Positions 56,452 through 64,000 of a DNA stretch of 64,000 nucleotides are shown here, piece after piece. The position numbers and the translations under genes are program-made. The DNA is taken from assembly GCA_964462135.1 (NCBI GenBank), contig CAYWWK010000006.1:23344-87343 (forward strand). Reading direction: 5' to 3'. The notes under the pieces were generated by a model that was not told the origin of the DNA, did not search any database, and saw only the letters and a program-made list of their open reading frames with translations. Numbering within the stretch: the stretch's first letter is position 1; each line of letters begins with the position of its first letter. This DNA is from MGBC163016 sp964462135. Its GTDB lineage: Bacteria > Actinomycetota > Coriobacteriia > Coriobacteriales > Eggerthellaceae.

Positions 56452-57846
56452 ATGCTGGGTGCCCATTCGTCAAGGAAGCTCTCCACCACCCTGTTCCTCT
56501 CGATATTCGCCTATTCGATCCTGGTGATCCTCTGCTTCGCGTGCGCATTCTCAGCGCTCTTCTACTTCTCACAGGAATCCAAGGCGGAAGGGCGCTTGCA
56601 GACCATTGCTGAGAACGCCGCCCAAGCCATGGGATCCCATCCTTTGGAAGAGGACATTTCAGCGCTCCGGGCGCAGTTCGAAGAGGGAATGCGCTACACG
56701 CTCATAGGCCCCGATGGGACGGTGCTGTTCGACAGCGAAGGGGAGGGAAGCGCCAACCATGCGGATCGCCCTGAAGTCATCCAAGCCAGGGAACTGGGGT
56801 CGAGTTCGGTCATCAGGCATTCTGAGACCTTGGGCAGGGATGAGATCTACGCTGCGGTGATGATGGAGACAGGCAACGTGCTCAGGCTCTCAGAGGAAAG
56901 GCCATCCTACCTTGCAATAGCCGAATCCATCGCATTCCCGCTCATTGCGACGGTTCTGCTGGTGGGTGCTCTGTCCGCTGCCCTGTCCCGATTGCTGACG
57001 GCGCGCATGATGGCTCCTCTCGACCAGATAGATCTTGGAGCGCCCTTGGCCCACGAAGCCTATGAGGAGATGCGGCCGCTCCTCGCGCGCATCGACGAGC
57101 AGCAGCAGCAATTGCGGGAACAGAACAGCGAGCTTGCGCGGGCTGAGAACCTGCGCCGTGAGTTCTCAGCCAATGTTTCCCACGAGATGAAAACGCCTCT
57201 GCAGGTCATCTCCGGATATGCGGAACTGATGAAAAGCGGCGTTGTCAGTGGGGAAGACGCGCAACGCTTCGCAGGCATCATGGTGGACGAGTCTCATCGA
57301 ATGGGTGCGCTCATCGATGACGTGCTCGTGCTTTCCAGGATAGAGGATCCCCTCTTCGAGAACGCGGGGAAGGAAAGCCTTGAGCTGATGGGCCTTGTTG
57401 GTCAGGTTGCTGAGAGGCTTCAGCCTTTGGCTGAGAAAAGGGAAGTGCGTCTGCGCGTACTGGGCTCCAGCGTTGATATCGTTGGGAACAGGCAGCTTCT
57501 CTCGCAGTTGTTCTCCAATCTGATCTCGAATGCCATCCGTTACAGCGATCAGGGTGGTGAGGTGACGGTGGTTGTGGGGAAGACGTTGATGACAGATGAG
57601 GGCCTCCGGGCTCCCGAGGCGTTCGTGCGCGTGAAGGACGAGGGATGTGGAATCGCGCCGGAGGAGCACGATAAGATATTCGAGCGATTCTATCGGGTGG
57701 ACAAGAGCCGATCGAAGGAGAGCGGAGGCACGGGCCTGGGCCTTGCCATCGCCAAGCATGCGGCCAACTTCCATGGAGCCGACATTGCCGTCGAGAGCGC
57801 CTTGGGCCACGGCTCGGTGTTCACGGTGCGGTTTCCACTGGAATGA
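56452..57846 (+). CDS. phoR: PhoR-like sensor histidine kinase
   Basis: A 464-residue membrane kinase: helix 1 (LFLSIFAYSILVILCFACAF), a ~110-residue extracytoplasmic domain (YTLIGPDGTVLFDSEGE, PAS-like), helix 2 (AFPLIATVLLVGALSAAL), HisKA (REFSANVSHEMKTPLQVISGY) and HATPase (NLISNAIRYSDQGG; DEGCGIA; GTGLGLAIAKH). PhoR-type architecture. It is translated 1 nt after phoB. Confidence 0.93.
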   Translation: MLGAHSSRKLSTTLFLSIFAYSILVILCFACAFSALFYFSQESKAEGRLQTIAENAAQAMGSHPLEEDISALRAQFEEGMRYTLIGPDGTVLFDSEGEGSANHADRPEVIQARELGSSSVIRHSETLGRDEIYAAVMMETGNVLRLSEERPSYLAIAESIAFPLIATVLLVGALSAALSRLLTARMMAPLDQIDLGAPLAHEAYEEMRPLLARIDEQQQQLREQNSELARAENLRREFSANVSHEMKTPLQVISGYAELMKSGVVSGEDAQRFAGIMVDESHRMGALIDDVLVLSRIEDPLFENAGKESLELMGLVGQVAERLQPLAEKREVRLRVLGSSVDIVGNRQLLSQLFSNLISNAIRYSDQGGEVTVVVGKTLMTDEGLRAPEAFVRVKDEGCGIAPEEHDKIFERFYRVDKSRSKESGGTGLGLAIAKHAANFHGADIAVESALGHGSVFTVRFPLE

Positions 57847-57930
57847 CCACTGGCCTGTCTTTTGACACGACAGACGATGGAAGGTTCTTGAGGGTGATCG
57901 TCGTACAGCGTGTCTGGCTGTCCTGTCCAC

Positions 57931-57943
57931 TATAATCGGGGCC
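57931..57943 (+). promoter_or_regulatory. consensus -10 (TATAAT) for a leaderless activase transcript
   Basis: TATAAT at 57931-57936 ends 7 nt before ATG 57944, so transcription should begin at or beside the start codon. There is no RBS. The -35 region is weak. Confidence 0.6.
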
Positions 57944-60900
57944 ATGAATGACAAGGGCCCAGAAGGGCGGCGCATAGGCATCGATGCTGGCTCCAAGACC
58001 ATCAAGATCGTGGTCTTGGATGCAGACGATGCTATCATCTATTCGGCCTATCGCCGACACCGATCCAACATCCGTGACACCTTGCGTGATCTGATCCATG
58101 ATGTCATCTGGATCAATGGAGACATGGACGCCTATGTGAGCGTGACCGGCTCTGCGGGTATTGGGGTATCGAAGCTTTTGGATATCCCCTTCGTGCAGGA
58201 AGTGGTTGCCACCACCGAAGCGGTCAAGCGCACCATCCCCGATGCGGATGCCGTTGTTGAGCTTGGTGGGGAGGACGCGAAGGTGGTCTACCTCACGGGT
58301 GGGGTGGAACAGCGCATGAATGCCACCTGCGCCGGAGGCACCGGTGGCTTCATCGATACCATCGCATTCATGCTTGGCGTGCGCACCTCTCATATGAGTT
58401 CGCTTGCCATGGGGGCTCAGAGGATACACCCTATCGCCAGCCGCTGCGCGGTCTTCGCCCAAACCGATATCCGACCGCTGCTGAACGAGGGCGCGTCCAA
58501 GGCAGACATAGCGGCCAGCGCGCTGGATGCGGTCGTGCGCCAGACCCTTGGCGGTCTTGCTTGCGGACGGCCTCTGCAGGGCACGGTCGTATTCCTGGGC
58601 GGTCCCTTCCAATACATCCCCGAGCTGGCCAATCGCTTTCGCAAGGCACTGGGCTTGGATCGCGCCCATGGCATCAAGCCCAAGGATGCGCATCTGTATC
58701 CAGCGCTGGGTGCCGCCGTAATGGGCGTCCGTTCGCAGAGAGGCACCTCTCCCGAACCACGGATCGTTCGCTTGAGCCAGTTGGAAACCCTTCTGTCCGA
58801 TGAGTCCACTGTGCTGGATGCAGATGACATCCCCCGACTGGAGCCGCTGTTCTCCTCAGAGGAGGAGCTGGCGGCCTTCCGGGAGAGGCATGGACGGGCG
58901 GTCTTTCCCACGAAACGTGCCTTCGACGCGCAGGGTTCGGTCTATCTTGGCATCGATTCCGGTTCAACCACGGTGAAGCTTGCTCTTATCGACGCGGAGG
59001 GCAATCTGTTGCACAGTGACTACCGTCCCAGTCGTGGAGAGACGGCGGAAACCATTCGAGACATGCTCCATTCCCTCTATCAAGCACTGCCCTCGATGAT
59101 GCTGGCTGGGCAAGAGCCTCCCTACATCGCCTATGCGGTGGCTACCGGATATGGGGAGGGCCTTCTCATGGACGGATTCGGTTTGGATGCGGGGGTGGTG
59201 GAGACCACAGCCCATGTCCGGGCTGCCCGCCACTTCTGCCCCGATGCCACGTTCGTCCTTGACATCGGCGGCCAAGACATGAAGGCTCTGTGGCTGAACG
59301 GCCCCCACGTGAGCGATGCCGTGCTCAATGAGGCCTGCTCCAGTGGGTGTGGAGCATTTCTGGAAGGCACGGCGCATAGCCTGCATTCGTCTCCCACCTC
59401 TTTCGCGGGCGCCGCCCTCAAGGCCACTTCGCCAGTGGATCTGGGGACACGCTGCACGGTATTCATGTCCTCGCGGGTGAAACATGCTCAGAAGGTAGGG
59501 GCATCCTTGGAGGATATCGCTGCGGGTGCTGCCTACTCCGTCATCCACAATGCGCTGTTCCGCATCATTGGCGCTGATCGGATATCGGATCTGGGAGAGC
59601 GCATCATCGTCCAGGGAGGCTCGTTCAAATCCGATGCCGTCCTCCGGGCATTCGAGAAGACATGTGGAAGGGAAGTCATCCGTCCAGACAAGGCGCATCT
59701 GATGGGCGCTATCGGAGCGGCACTGATAGCGCGTGATAGGGCCCTCCAGAAAGGACTGGAGGGAAAAAGCGGCGTCGTATCGAGATCAGATCTGGATCAG
59801 ATGGAACTCAAGCGTTCGACGAAGGTTTGCGAGGGTTGTCAGAACAGCTGTCGTCTGACCGTGCTTCATCTGGGGTCTGGGCGGACTCTCGTCTCGGGGA
59901 ACCGATGCGAGCGTGGTCGTGCGCTTGTTGGAAAGCCGCGTGCTTCCCTTAAGGATCAAGTTGCACAGGCAGCCCCCGTGAACCTCATCGCATGGGAACA
60001 GGAGCATATCGAGGGCTCCCGAGCGGCGGAGAGCCGTCCGATCTCATCTGGAGAAGACGGCTCCATCGGTTCCCGGCCCCAGAAGCGCAAATCTCTTTCC
60101 CTTGGCATCCTCACCGGGCTTGAGATGTATCGCTTCACGCCCGTCTGGCAGGGATTCGTGGAATCCCTTGGGTTCGAAGCCGTGCTCCCGGGGAGGTGTG
60201 ATGATCCGGCCATGAGGTCAAAGGCATGGGAGACGGTTCCAGCCGAAAGTGCCTGCTATCCGGCGAAGCTGGTTCATGCGAAGGCCTTCAATCTGCGCAG
60301 CGCTGGCGTTGATGCCATCCTGTTTCCCGTCTTTGCACGCGGAAACCATTGTGCGGTTGCCAGTGGATACGCCTCTGCCCTCAAGGATGGCATCGAATGG
60401 TTGCGCGATGGCAGTCTGCCTTTGCTGACTCCGTGTCTCTCATCGACGAAGCCCCAGATCTGGGGGGATGATGCTGGCGACTTGCAGCAACTTGCCAGCT
60501 GCCTTGGGCCACTCTGTGAGCAGGCGCATGTGCCTCTGCTGCCCGATGAGTTGACTCAGGCGGTGGAGGCGGGCCTTGCAGTGCAGCGCCGATTCGAAGA
60601 GGCCCTTGCGCAGAAGACGGATGAGGCGCTGGCGGCTTTGGAGGCGGATTCGCAGGCCCGGGGCATTCTTCTGGTGGGACGACCCTATCATGATGACCCG
60701 GCCATCATGCATGACATAGATTCGATGCTGGAAGACCTCGGCTTCGTGGTCTTCAGCATGATCGGTCTTGAGCCTCATCTCGGACGCATGACCCATCGTC
60801 CCGAAGGAATGCCGGAATGGCGTCCTGCCAAGCGGCTCATGAAGGCCGCCCGGTTCGTCATTGATCATCCGCGGATCGATCTCGTGTGCCTCCAATCGTT

Positions 60901-61828
60901 TGGGTGCGGCTACGATGCCGTTTCGCTTGAGGAGGTGCGGGAGCTCCTCGAAGCCCATGGTCGTCCGTTCACGGCGCTCAAGATAGACGAGATGGTGGAA
61001 ACAGCCCATATCCGCATCCGCTTGCGCACCTTGGCAGAGTCGATTGCAAGCCAACAGGGGCGCGTCACTGGGCTGGATGATGTACTGAATGCTTCCCAGC
61101 CTCTCCCAAAAGGCGGCCCTCCCAAGGGCTCGCAGAGGCGCATCAGGCTTCTGGACGAGCCTCTTGATGAAACTGATCTTGCTATCGCGCGGACCAGCAC
61201 GATCAAGGACGTCTGCTTCTCTGCGAATGCCTTGGCGGCGCGGACCATCCGCAGGCTCAAGGATGAACCAGGCTGTACTGAGGTTGAGCTGCCAGGCATC
61301 TGCCAACAGTGCCTCTGCGATGCCATTCCCCGTATGGTGGAGCGGGCAACGGGCCTTGCGCCAGCATTCATCTGGACGCAAGGAGGACGCAGCTGCTGGG
61401 ACAACACAAGCAAGGAAGACGCCAGCGAAGCACGCAGCGAAGATACCCTGCGTCCGAAGATCGGCATCATCGGGAACCCCCTTCTGGTGTTCGAACCCTA
61501 TATGAACGATCATATCGTGGATCTTCTCGAGGAGTTGGGGTGTCATGCCATCCTTCCTCAGGAAGAGGCTCTCTATACCGAAGACGTCCGCTATCTGGAC
61601 CAGCTCGAACGTTTCGCGCGGCAAGGCGTTCGCCACGTAATCTTCCTGCAGAGCTTCGGGTGCGTCAAAGGGCATGTCCAGGCGCGCGGCTCCCATTACG
61701 ACTTCGCCGAGCGCTTCCCCAACATGCCAGTCACGGTGCTGGATTATGATCCTGAGTCATCGGCGCTCAATCGGGAGAATCGCATACGCCTCATCGCGGA
61801 GACGGTCTTGAACGCGGAAGCTGATTGA
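57944..61828 (+). CDS. acyl-CoA dehydratase activase (double BcrAD/BadFG ASKHA domains + DUF2229)
   Basis: A 1294-residue fusion. Two ASKHA ATPase domains (IGIDAGSKTIKIVVLD at residue ~11; YLGIDSGSTTVKLALID at ~330) each carry the cluster-binding Cys motifs of HgdC-type activators (NATCAGGTGGF with RCAVF; NEACSSGCGAF with RCTVF). A CEGCQNSC motif, a DUF2229 domain (SLGILTGLEMYRFTPVW; ESACYPAKLVHAKAF) and a C-terminal part with CQQCLC follow. Activators hydrolyse ATP to push an electron into 2-hydroxyacyl-CoA dehydratases or benzoyl-CoA reductases. No dehydratase gene is adjacent. Confidence 0.9.
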   Translation: MNDKGPEGRRIGIDAGSKTIKIVVLDADDAIIYSAYRRHRSNIRDTLRDLIHDVIWINGDMDAYVSVTGSAGIGVSKLLDIPFVQEVVATTEAVKRTIPDADAVVELGGEDAKVVYLTGGVEQRMNATCAGGTGGFIDTIAFMLGVRTSHMSSLAMGAQRIHPIASRCAVFAQTDIRPLLNEGASKADIAASALDAVVRQTLGGLACGRPLQGTVVFLGGPFQYIPELANRFRKALGLDRAHGIKPKDAHLYPALGAAVMGVRSQRGTSPEPRIVRLSQLETLLSDESTVLDADDIPRLEPLFSSEEELAAFRERHGRAVFPTKRAFDAQGSVYLGIDSGSTTVKLALIDAEGNLLHSDYRPSRGETAETIRDMLHSLYQALPSMMLAGQEPPYIAYAVATGYGEGLLMDGFGLDAGVVETTAHVRAARHFCPDATFVLDIGGQDMKALWLNGPHVSDAVLNEACSSGCGAFLEGTAHSLHSSPTSFAGAALKATSPVDLGTRCTVFMSSRVKHAQKVGASLEDIAAGAAYSVIHNALFRIIGADRISDLGERIIVQGGSFKSDAVLRAFEKTCGREVIRPDKAHLMGAIGAALIARDRALQKGLEGKSGVVSRSDLDQMELKRSTKVCEGCQNSCRLTVLHLGSGRTLVSGNRCERGRALVGKPRASLKDQVAQAAPVNLIAWEQEHIEGSRAAESRPISSGEDGSIGSRPQKRKSLSLGILTGLEMYRFTPVWQGFVESLGFEAVLPGRCDDPAMRSKAWETVPAESACYPAKLVHAKAFNLRSAGVDAILFPVFARGNHCAVASGYASALKDGIEWLRDGSLPLLTPCLSSTKPQIWGDDAGDLQQLASCLGPLCEQAHVPLLPDELTQAVEAGLAVQRRFEEALAQKTDEALAALEADSQARGILLVGRPYHDDPAIMHDIDSMLEDLGFVVFSMIGLEPHLGRMTHRPEGMPEWRPAKRLMKAARFVIDHPRIDLVCLQSFGCGYDAVSLEEVRELLEAHGRPFTALKIDEMVETAHIRIRLRTLAESIASQQGRVTGLDDVLNASQPLPKGGPPKGSQRRIRLLDEPLDETDLAIARTSTIKDVCFSANALAARTIRRLKDEPGCTEVELPGICQQCLCDAIPRMVERATGLAPAFIWTQGGRSCWDNTSKEDASEARSEDTLRPKIGIIGNPLLVFEPYMNDHIVDLLEELGCHAILPQEEALYTEDVRYLDQLERFARQGVRHVIFLQSFGCVKGHVQARGSHYDFAERFPNMPVTVLDYDPESSALNRENRIRLIAETVLNAEAD

Positions 61829-61882
61829 TTGGGCAGATACGTCATGGGCAATGATGCAGGAAGACAAGGGAAGGGAGGCGCA

Positions 61883-62341
61883 GTGATCCGTATCCTCTTC
61901 GTATGCCATGGGAACATCTGTCGTTCCACTATGGCTGAATTCGTGATGAAGGACTTGGTTGCCAAGAGGGGTGTGGCCGATGCGTTCCACATCGAATCGG
62001 CGGCGACCAGCACAGAGGAGCTGGGTAATCCGGTCTACCCTGGCACTCAGGAGGTGCTGCGTGCCCATGGCATCGGCGGGTTCGAGAAGAAGCGCGCACG
62101 ACAGATCAAGCGTTCAGACTACGATGCGTTCGATCTGATCATCGGCATGGATGAGGCCAATATCCGCTCGATGGATCGGGTATTCGGCGGTGACCCTCAT
62201 GGGAAGGTGCACAAGATGATGGAGTTCGCGGGAATCGATCGTGATGTGGCGGACCCTTGGTACACGCGGGATTTCGACACCACCTTCGAGGACATCAGCG
62301 ATGGATGCGAAGGACTCTTCAGCTTCATCCATCCGCGCTGA
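61883..62341 (+). CDS. low-molecular-weight protein-tyrosine phosphatase
   Basis: A 152-residue enzyme. The P-loop FVCHGNICRSTMAEFV (C-x5-R) is at the N-terminus and the general-acid Asp is in ADPWYTRDFDTTF. It dephosphorylates tyrosine or arginine residues of proteins in the cytoplasm. I start it at GTG 61883, 8 residues before the catalytic Cys and behind GGGAGG; the frame back to 61829 is longer than the family needs. It may be cotranscribed with the activase (54 nt). Confidence 0.92.
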   Translation: MIRILFVCHGNICRSTMAEFVMKDLVAKRGVADAFHIESAATSTEELGNPVYPGTQEVLRAHGIGGFEKKRARQIKRSDYDAFDLIIGMDEANIRSMDRVFGGDPHGKVHKMMEFAGIDRDVADPWYTRDFDTTFEDISDGCEGLFSFIHPR

Positions 62342-63154
62342 GTTCACCGTAGGTGTTAGCTCGCCCCACCCGGATAAGGGTCGCGCCTGCATGGGGGTCT
62401 CGCCTTGGTGGCGGCGGTGTATGAACACATGAAGGCGTTCGGCCTTGGCTTCGGACTGGCGAAACCCATGATGATGCATATCATGGGTTTCTGGTCCTGC
62501 AGAATCGGCCTCAACCTTCATGTGTTCATACCCTTTGCTTGATCATCTATAAAACCAACCGCGATGATGTCGGAACCCAAAGATCGGGTTCGCACCATCA
62601 TCACGGGCGGCTGCTCGCCGCAAAAGTGTGTCGGTGGTCTGCTGAGGTATAGCAGACCACCTCTGCTTTCATTGTCGCCCTTCGGGCGAAGATCATCGCT
62701 TCGCGTCTCGGTTGTCACGTGCCCCGGGTGAGGGACCGTGCGTTTTCTGAGAAGAAGGTGGCGCCGTACGGGGCCACCTGTCCTGTGTGGTTCTCTCGGC
62801 GCCCTAGTTGAGGCCGCCATAGATATGGCGGCTGCGCACCGCATTCTCAAATGAAATGTAACAGATTGACCGCAGTGTGCAGCGAAGGCGTGTAGGGGTC
62901 GATCCCAGCGAAGCGGAGATCGACCCACAATCGACCTGATCGACCCAGAATGCGCAGCGACGCCTTGCTGTGTACCTCCAAGGCTGCGTTGAGGAGCATG
63001 AGACGTAGTGTCGTTTTCGTTGTTCCTGTTCTTGTTTCTCATGTGCCTCAGGTAAGGCCGACATCAACATGCATCTGATAGACTGAGTCTGCATATCTAA
63101 GGCTGCTTCGTCCAGGTTGGTCACCTTGACGAACGGAAAGCAGGGAGGGACACA
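62342..63154. other. 813-nt region without a convincing gene, rich in strong inverted repeats
   Basis: No open frame here has a convincing protein composition. Instead, a series of stem-loops follows one another: 62419-62531 (outer 17 bp, inner 12 bp), 62563-62602 (GATGATG/CATCATC enclosing GAACCC/GGGTTC), 62633-62661 (GGTGGTCTGCT/AGCAGACCACC), 62675-62689, 62756-62779 (AGGTGGC/GCCACCT), 62813-62832 (GCCGCCAT/ATGGCGGC) and 62896-62926 (GGGTCGATC/GATCGACCC). This could be a structured RNA gene or a decayed mobile element. The promoter of the lipoprotein gene should lie near its right end. Confidence 0.45.
62419..62531. repeat. nested inverted repeat (17-bp outer, 12-bp inner)
   Basis: Outer arms GTATGAACACATGAAGG (62419-62435) and its exact complement (62515-62531); inner arms GAAACCCATGAT (62461-62472) and ATCATGGGTTTC (62480-62491) around GATGCAT. 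Both are perfect. The spacing allows one large branched hairpin of 113 nt. Confidence 0.75.
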
Positions 63155-63745
63155 ATGGTTGGTTTTGCAGGAACCCTTGGCAAGGTAAAGAAGGCGCTTG
63201 CGACGGGGGCCATGGCGATGTTGTTGATGATAACGCTTTGTGCCGTCACGGGCTGCCAAGACAACAGCGAAGAGGTCATTCGCCAGAGCCTGACAGAGGA
63301 AATCGATCAGATCAAGAATCTTGATGAGAACATGGTGAACGAGTTTGCCTCTTCCATCCCGGGTGCTTCAACCCTCTCAAGTGTAGGTATCTCCTCAGAT
63401 GAATTGGTGCGGGCGCTCCTGCAAGGATTCGATGGCACGGTTGATTCAGTGACTGTTGATGGCAATACGGCAGACGCTGTCGTGACCTTCACTTCAAAGG
63501 ATTTCTCATCTCTCGCTGACAACATGGACAGTCTGGAAGAGGAGATGACGAACGATCCAGAACAGTTCGCAGATATGTCACGGCAGCAGATCAAGGACTG
63601 GGTTGGCGAACGCACCATGCAGATGATCAATGAACTGCCCGTGGTCACGCATGAACCCGTAACCATCACCTACGAGCGTGACGGAAACACGTGGGCGCCC
63701 ACGGCCGATGCCCAGTCGAAGATGATATCAACCATTTTTGGGTAA
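63155..63745 (+). CDS. small secreted lipoprotein, unknown function
   Basis: A 196-residue protein with a signal sequence (ALATGAMAMLLMITLCAVTGC) whose lipobox VTGC sets the lipidated Cys near residue 34. The mature part has an alpha/beta pattern: EEVIRQSLTEEIDQIKNLDE, VTVDGNTADAVVTFTSKDF, and WVGERTMQMINELP. It resembles lipoproteins with a DUF5105/NTF2-like fold, but I cannot assign the family firmly. GGGAGGG precedes ATG 63155. A strong terminator follows. Confidence 0.8.
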   Translation: MVGFAGTLGKVKKALATGAMAMLLMITLCAVTGCQDNSEEVIRQSLTEEIDQIKNLDENMVNEFASSIPGASTLSSVGISSDELVRALLQGFDGTVDSVTVDGNTADAVVTFTSKDFSSLADNMDSLEEEMTNDPEQFADMSRQQIKDWVGERTMQMINELPVVTHEPVTITYERDGNTWAPTADAQSKMISTIFG

Positions 63746-63774
63746 AGGTTTTCCACGGTCAACGTATTGTTTGA

Positions 63775-63808
63775 AAAGGGGGAGGCCGAAAGTCCTCCCC
63801 CTTTTTTT
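63775..63808 (+). terminator. rho-independent terminator of the lipoprotein gene
   Basis: GGGGGAGG / CCTCCCCC stem (flanked by AAA/TTT that extend it) with an 8-nt loop, followed by seven T. Confidence 0.92.
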
Positions 63809-63841
63809 CAATTGCGTCAGGGGATACGGCTCTCTTGCCTG

Positions 63842-63955
63842 TGCTGCCAAGGCAGCGCCTCCTACGACCCTCACAGGGTTGCAGCATGATTGCCTGACGT
63901 ACGAGATTTCGTAGGCGCTGGCTTGCCAGCACTCGCAGGCTGAAGCCTGCGCTAC
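63842..63955. repeat. palindromic repeat related to the GTAGCGYA family
   Basis: Read on the minus strand it begins GTAGCGCAGGCTTCAGCCTG, a palindrome framed like the units at 6093 and 16734. An imperfect longer inverted repeat joins TGCTGCCAAGGCAGCGCC (63842-63859) with GGCGCTGGCTTGCCAGCA (63914-63931). It is non-coding; nothing further is called up to the window end. Confidence 0.6.
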
Positions 63956-64000
63956 ACTGATAATGGAAGGCGCTTTGGAGACGGTGCTGATACGATGTCT

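Noticed and set aside
60440..61696. 418-codon minus-strand frame inside the activase gene
   Set aside because: Antisense to the conserved DUF2229 and C-terminal domains of the activase; no motifs of its own.
62518..63042. 174-codon minus-strand open frame across the stem-loop region
   Set aside because: Composition is rich in Arg, His and Ser with no hydrophobic core, it lacks a recognisable domain, and it runs through several perfect inverted repeats, so it looks like a chance frame.

Overview
The window looks like chromosomal DNA from an anaerobic gut or oral Coriobacteriia, most likely Eggerthellaceae and perhaps Slackia-like. This is an inference from gene content: a 4Fe-4S Old Yellow Enzyme flavoprotein, an FchA/FolD pair, a choloylglycine-hydrolase-family amidase, a cytoplasmic molybdopterin transhydroxylase/catechol-dehydroxylase-type enzyme with its own NarL-type two-component system, and a double-domain acyl-CoA dehydratase activase. 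Overall base composition is moderately GC-rich. Several genes have a -10 box 6-7 nt before the start codon, which suggests leaderless transcription as is common in Actinobacteria. No rRNA, CRISPR array, intact prophage or complete insertion sequence was seen.

Layout. 1-6.8 kb: the 3' part of a DUF2207 membrane protein, an EamA transporter, a shikimate-kinase-like protein, an amidohydrolase, a universal stress protein, initiator tRNA-Met followed by a scar containing a truncated DUF3800 gene, an ArsB/CitM-type permease and an acetyltransferase. 6.9-13.2 kb: the flavoprotein, an MFS transporter, FchA, FolD and the Ntn-hydrolase. 13.3-16.5 kb (minus strand): PspA, a TPM-domain protein and a DUF3021/LytTR pair. 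16.7-20.8 kb: a tight cluster headed by a palindrome-overlapped promoter, encoding a flavin/ferredoxin protein, a MarR regulator, an amino-acid-type ABC binding protein and permease without an ATPase, and an ATP-grasp ligase.

22.1-34.6 kb is one long plus-strand block: a hybrid histidine kinase, a 2043-residue BspA-like leucine-rich-repeat surface protein, MoxR, DUF58 and a membrane transglutaminase-fold protein whose catalytic Cys is replaced by Ala. 34.7-41.1 kb holds a divergent cysteine-synthase-family enzyme, a LysR/OFA-transporter divergon with a 26-bp palindrome, a second MFS exporter, a flavin split-barrel protein and a MerR/TipAS regulator. 41.1-43.7 kb looks acquired or degenerate: a PIN toxin/antitoxin pair, an orphan membrane protein flanked by related repeats, and a VOC gene interrupted by an in-frame TAG.

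44.4-49.9 kb is the most interesting metabolic locus: large and small subunits resembling pyrogallol-phloroglucinol transhydroxylase, followed upstream by a LuxR-type response regulator and a GAF histidine kinase. 52.0-57.8 kb is a complete pstSCAB-phoBR-type phosphate locus lacking phoU. 57.9-62.3 kb encodes the dehydratase activase and a low-molecular-weight tyrosine phosphatase. From 62.3 to 63.15 kb there is no convincing gene but a run of strong inverted repeats, possibly a structured RNA or the remains of a mobile element. A small lipoprotein gene and a palindromic repeat close the window.
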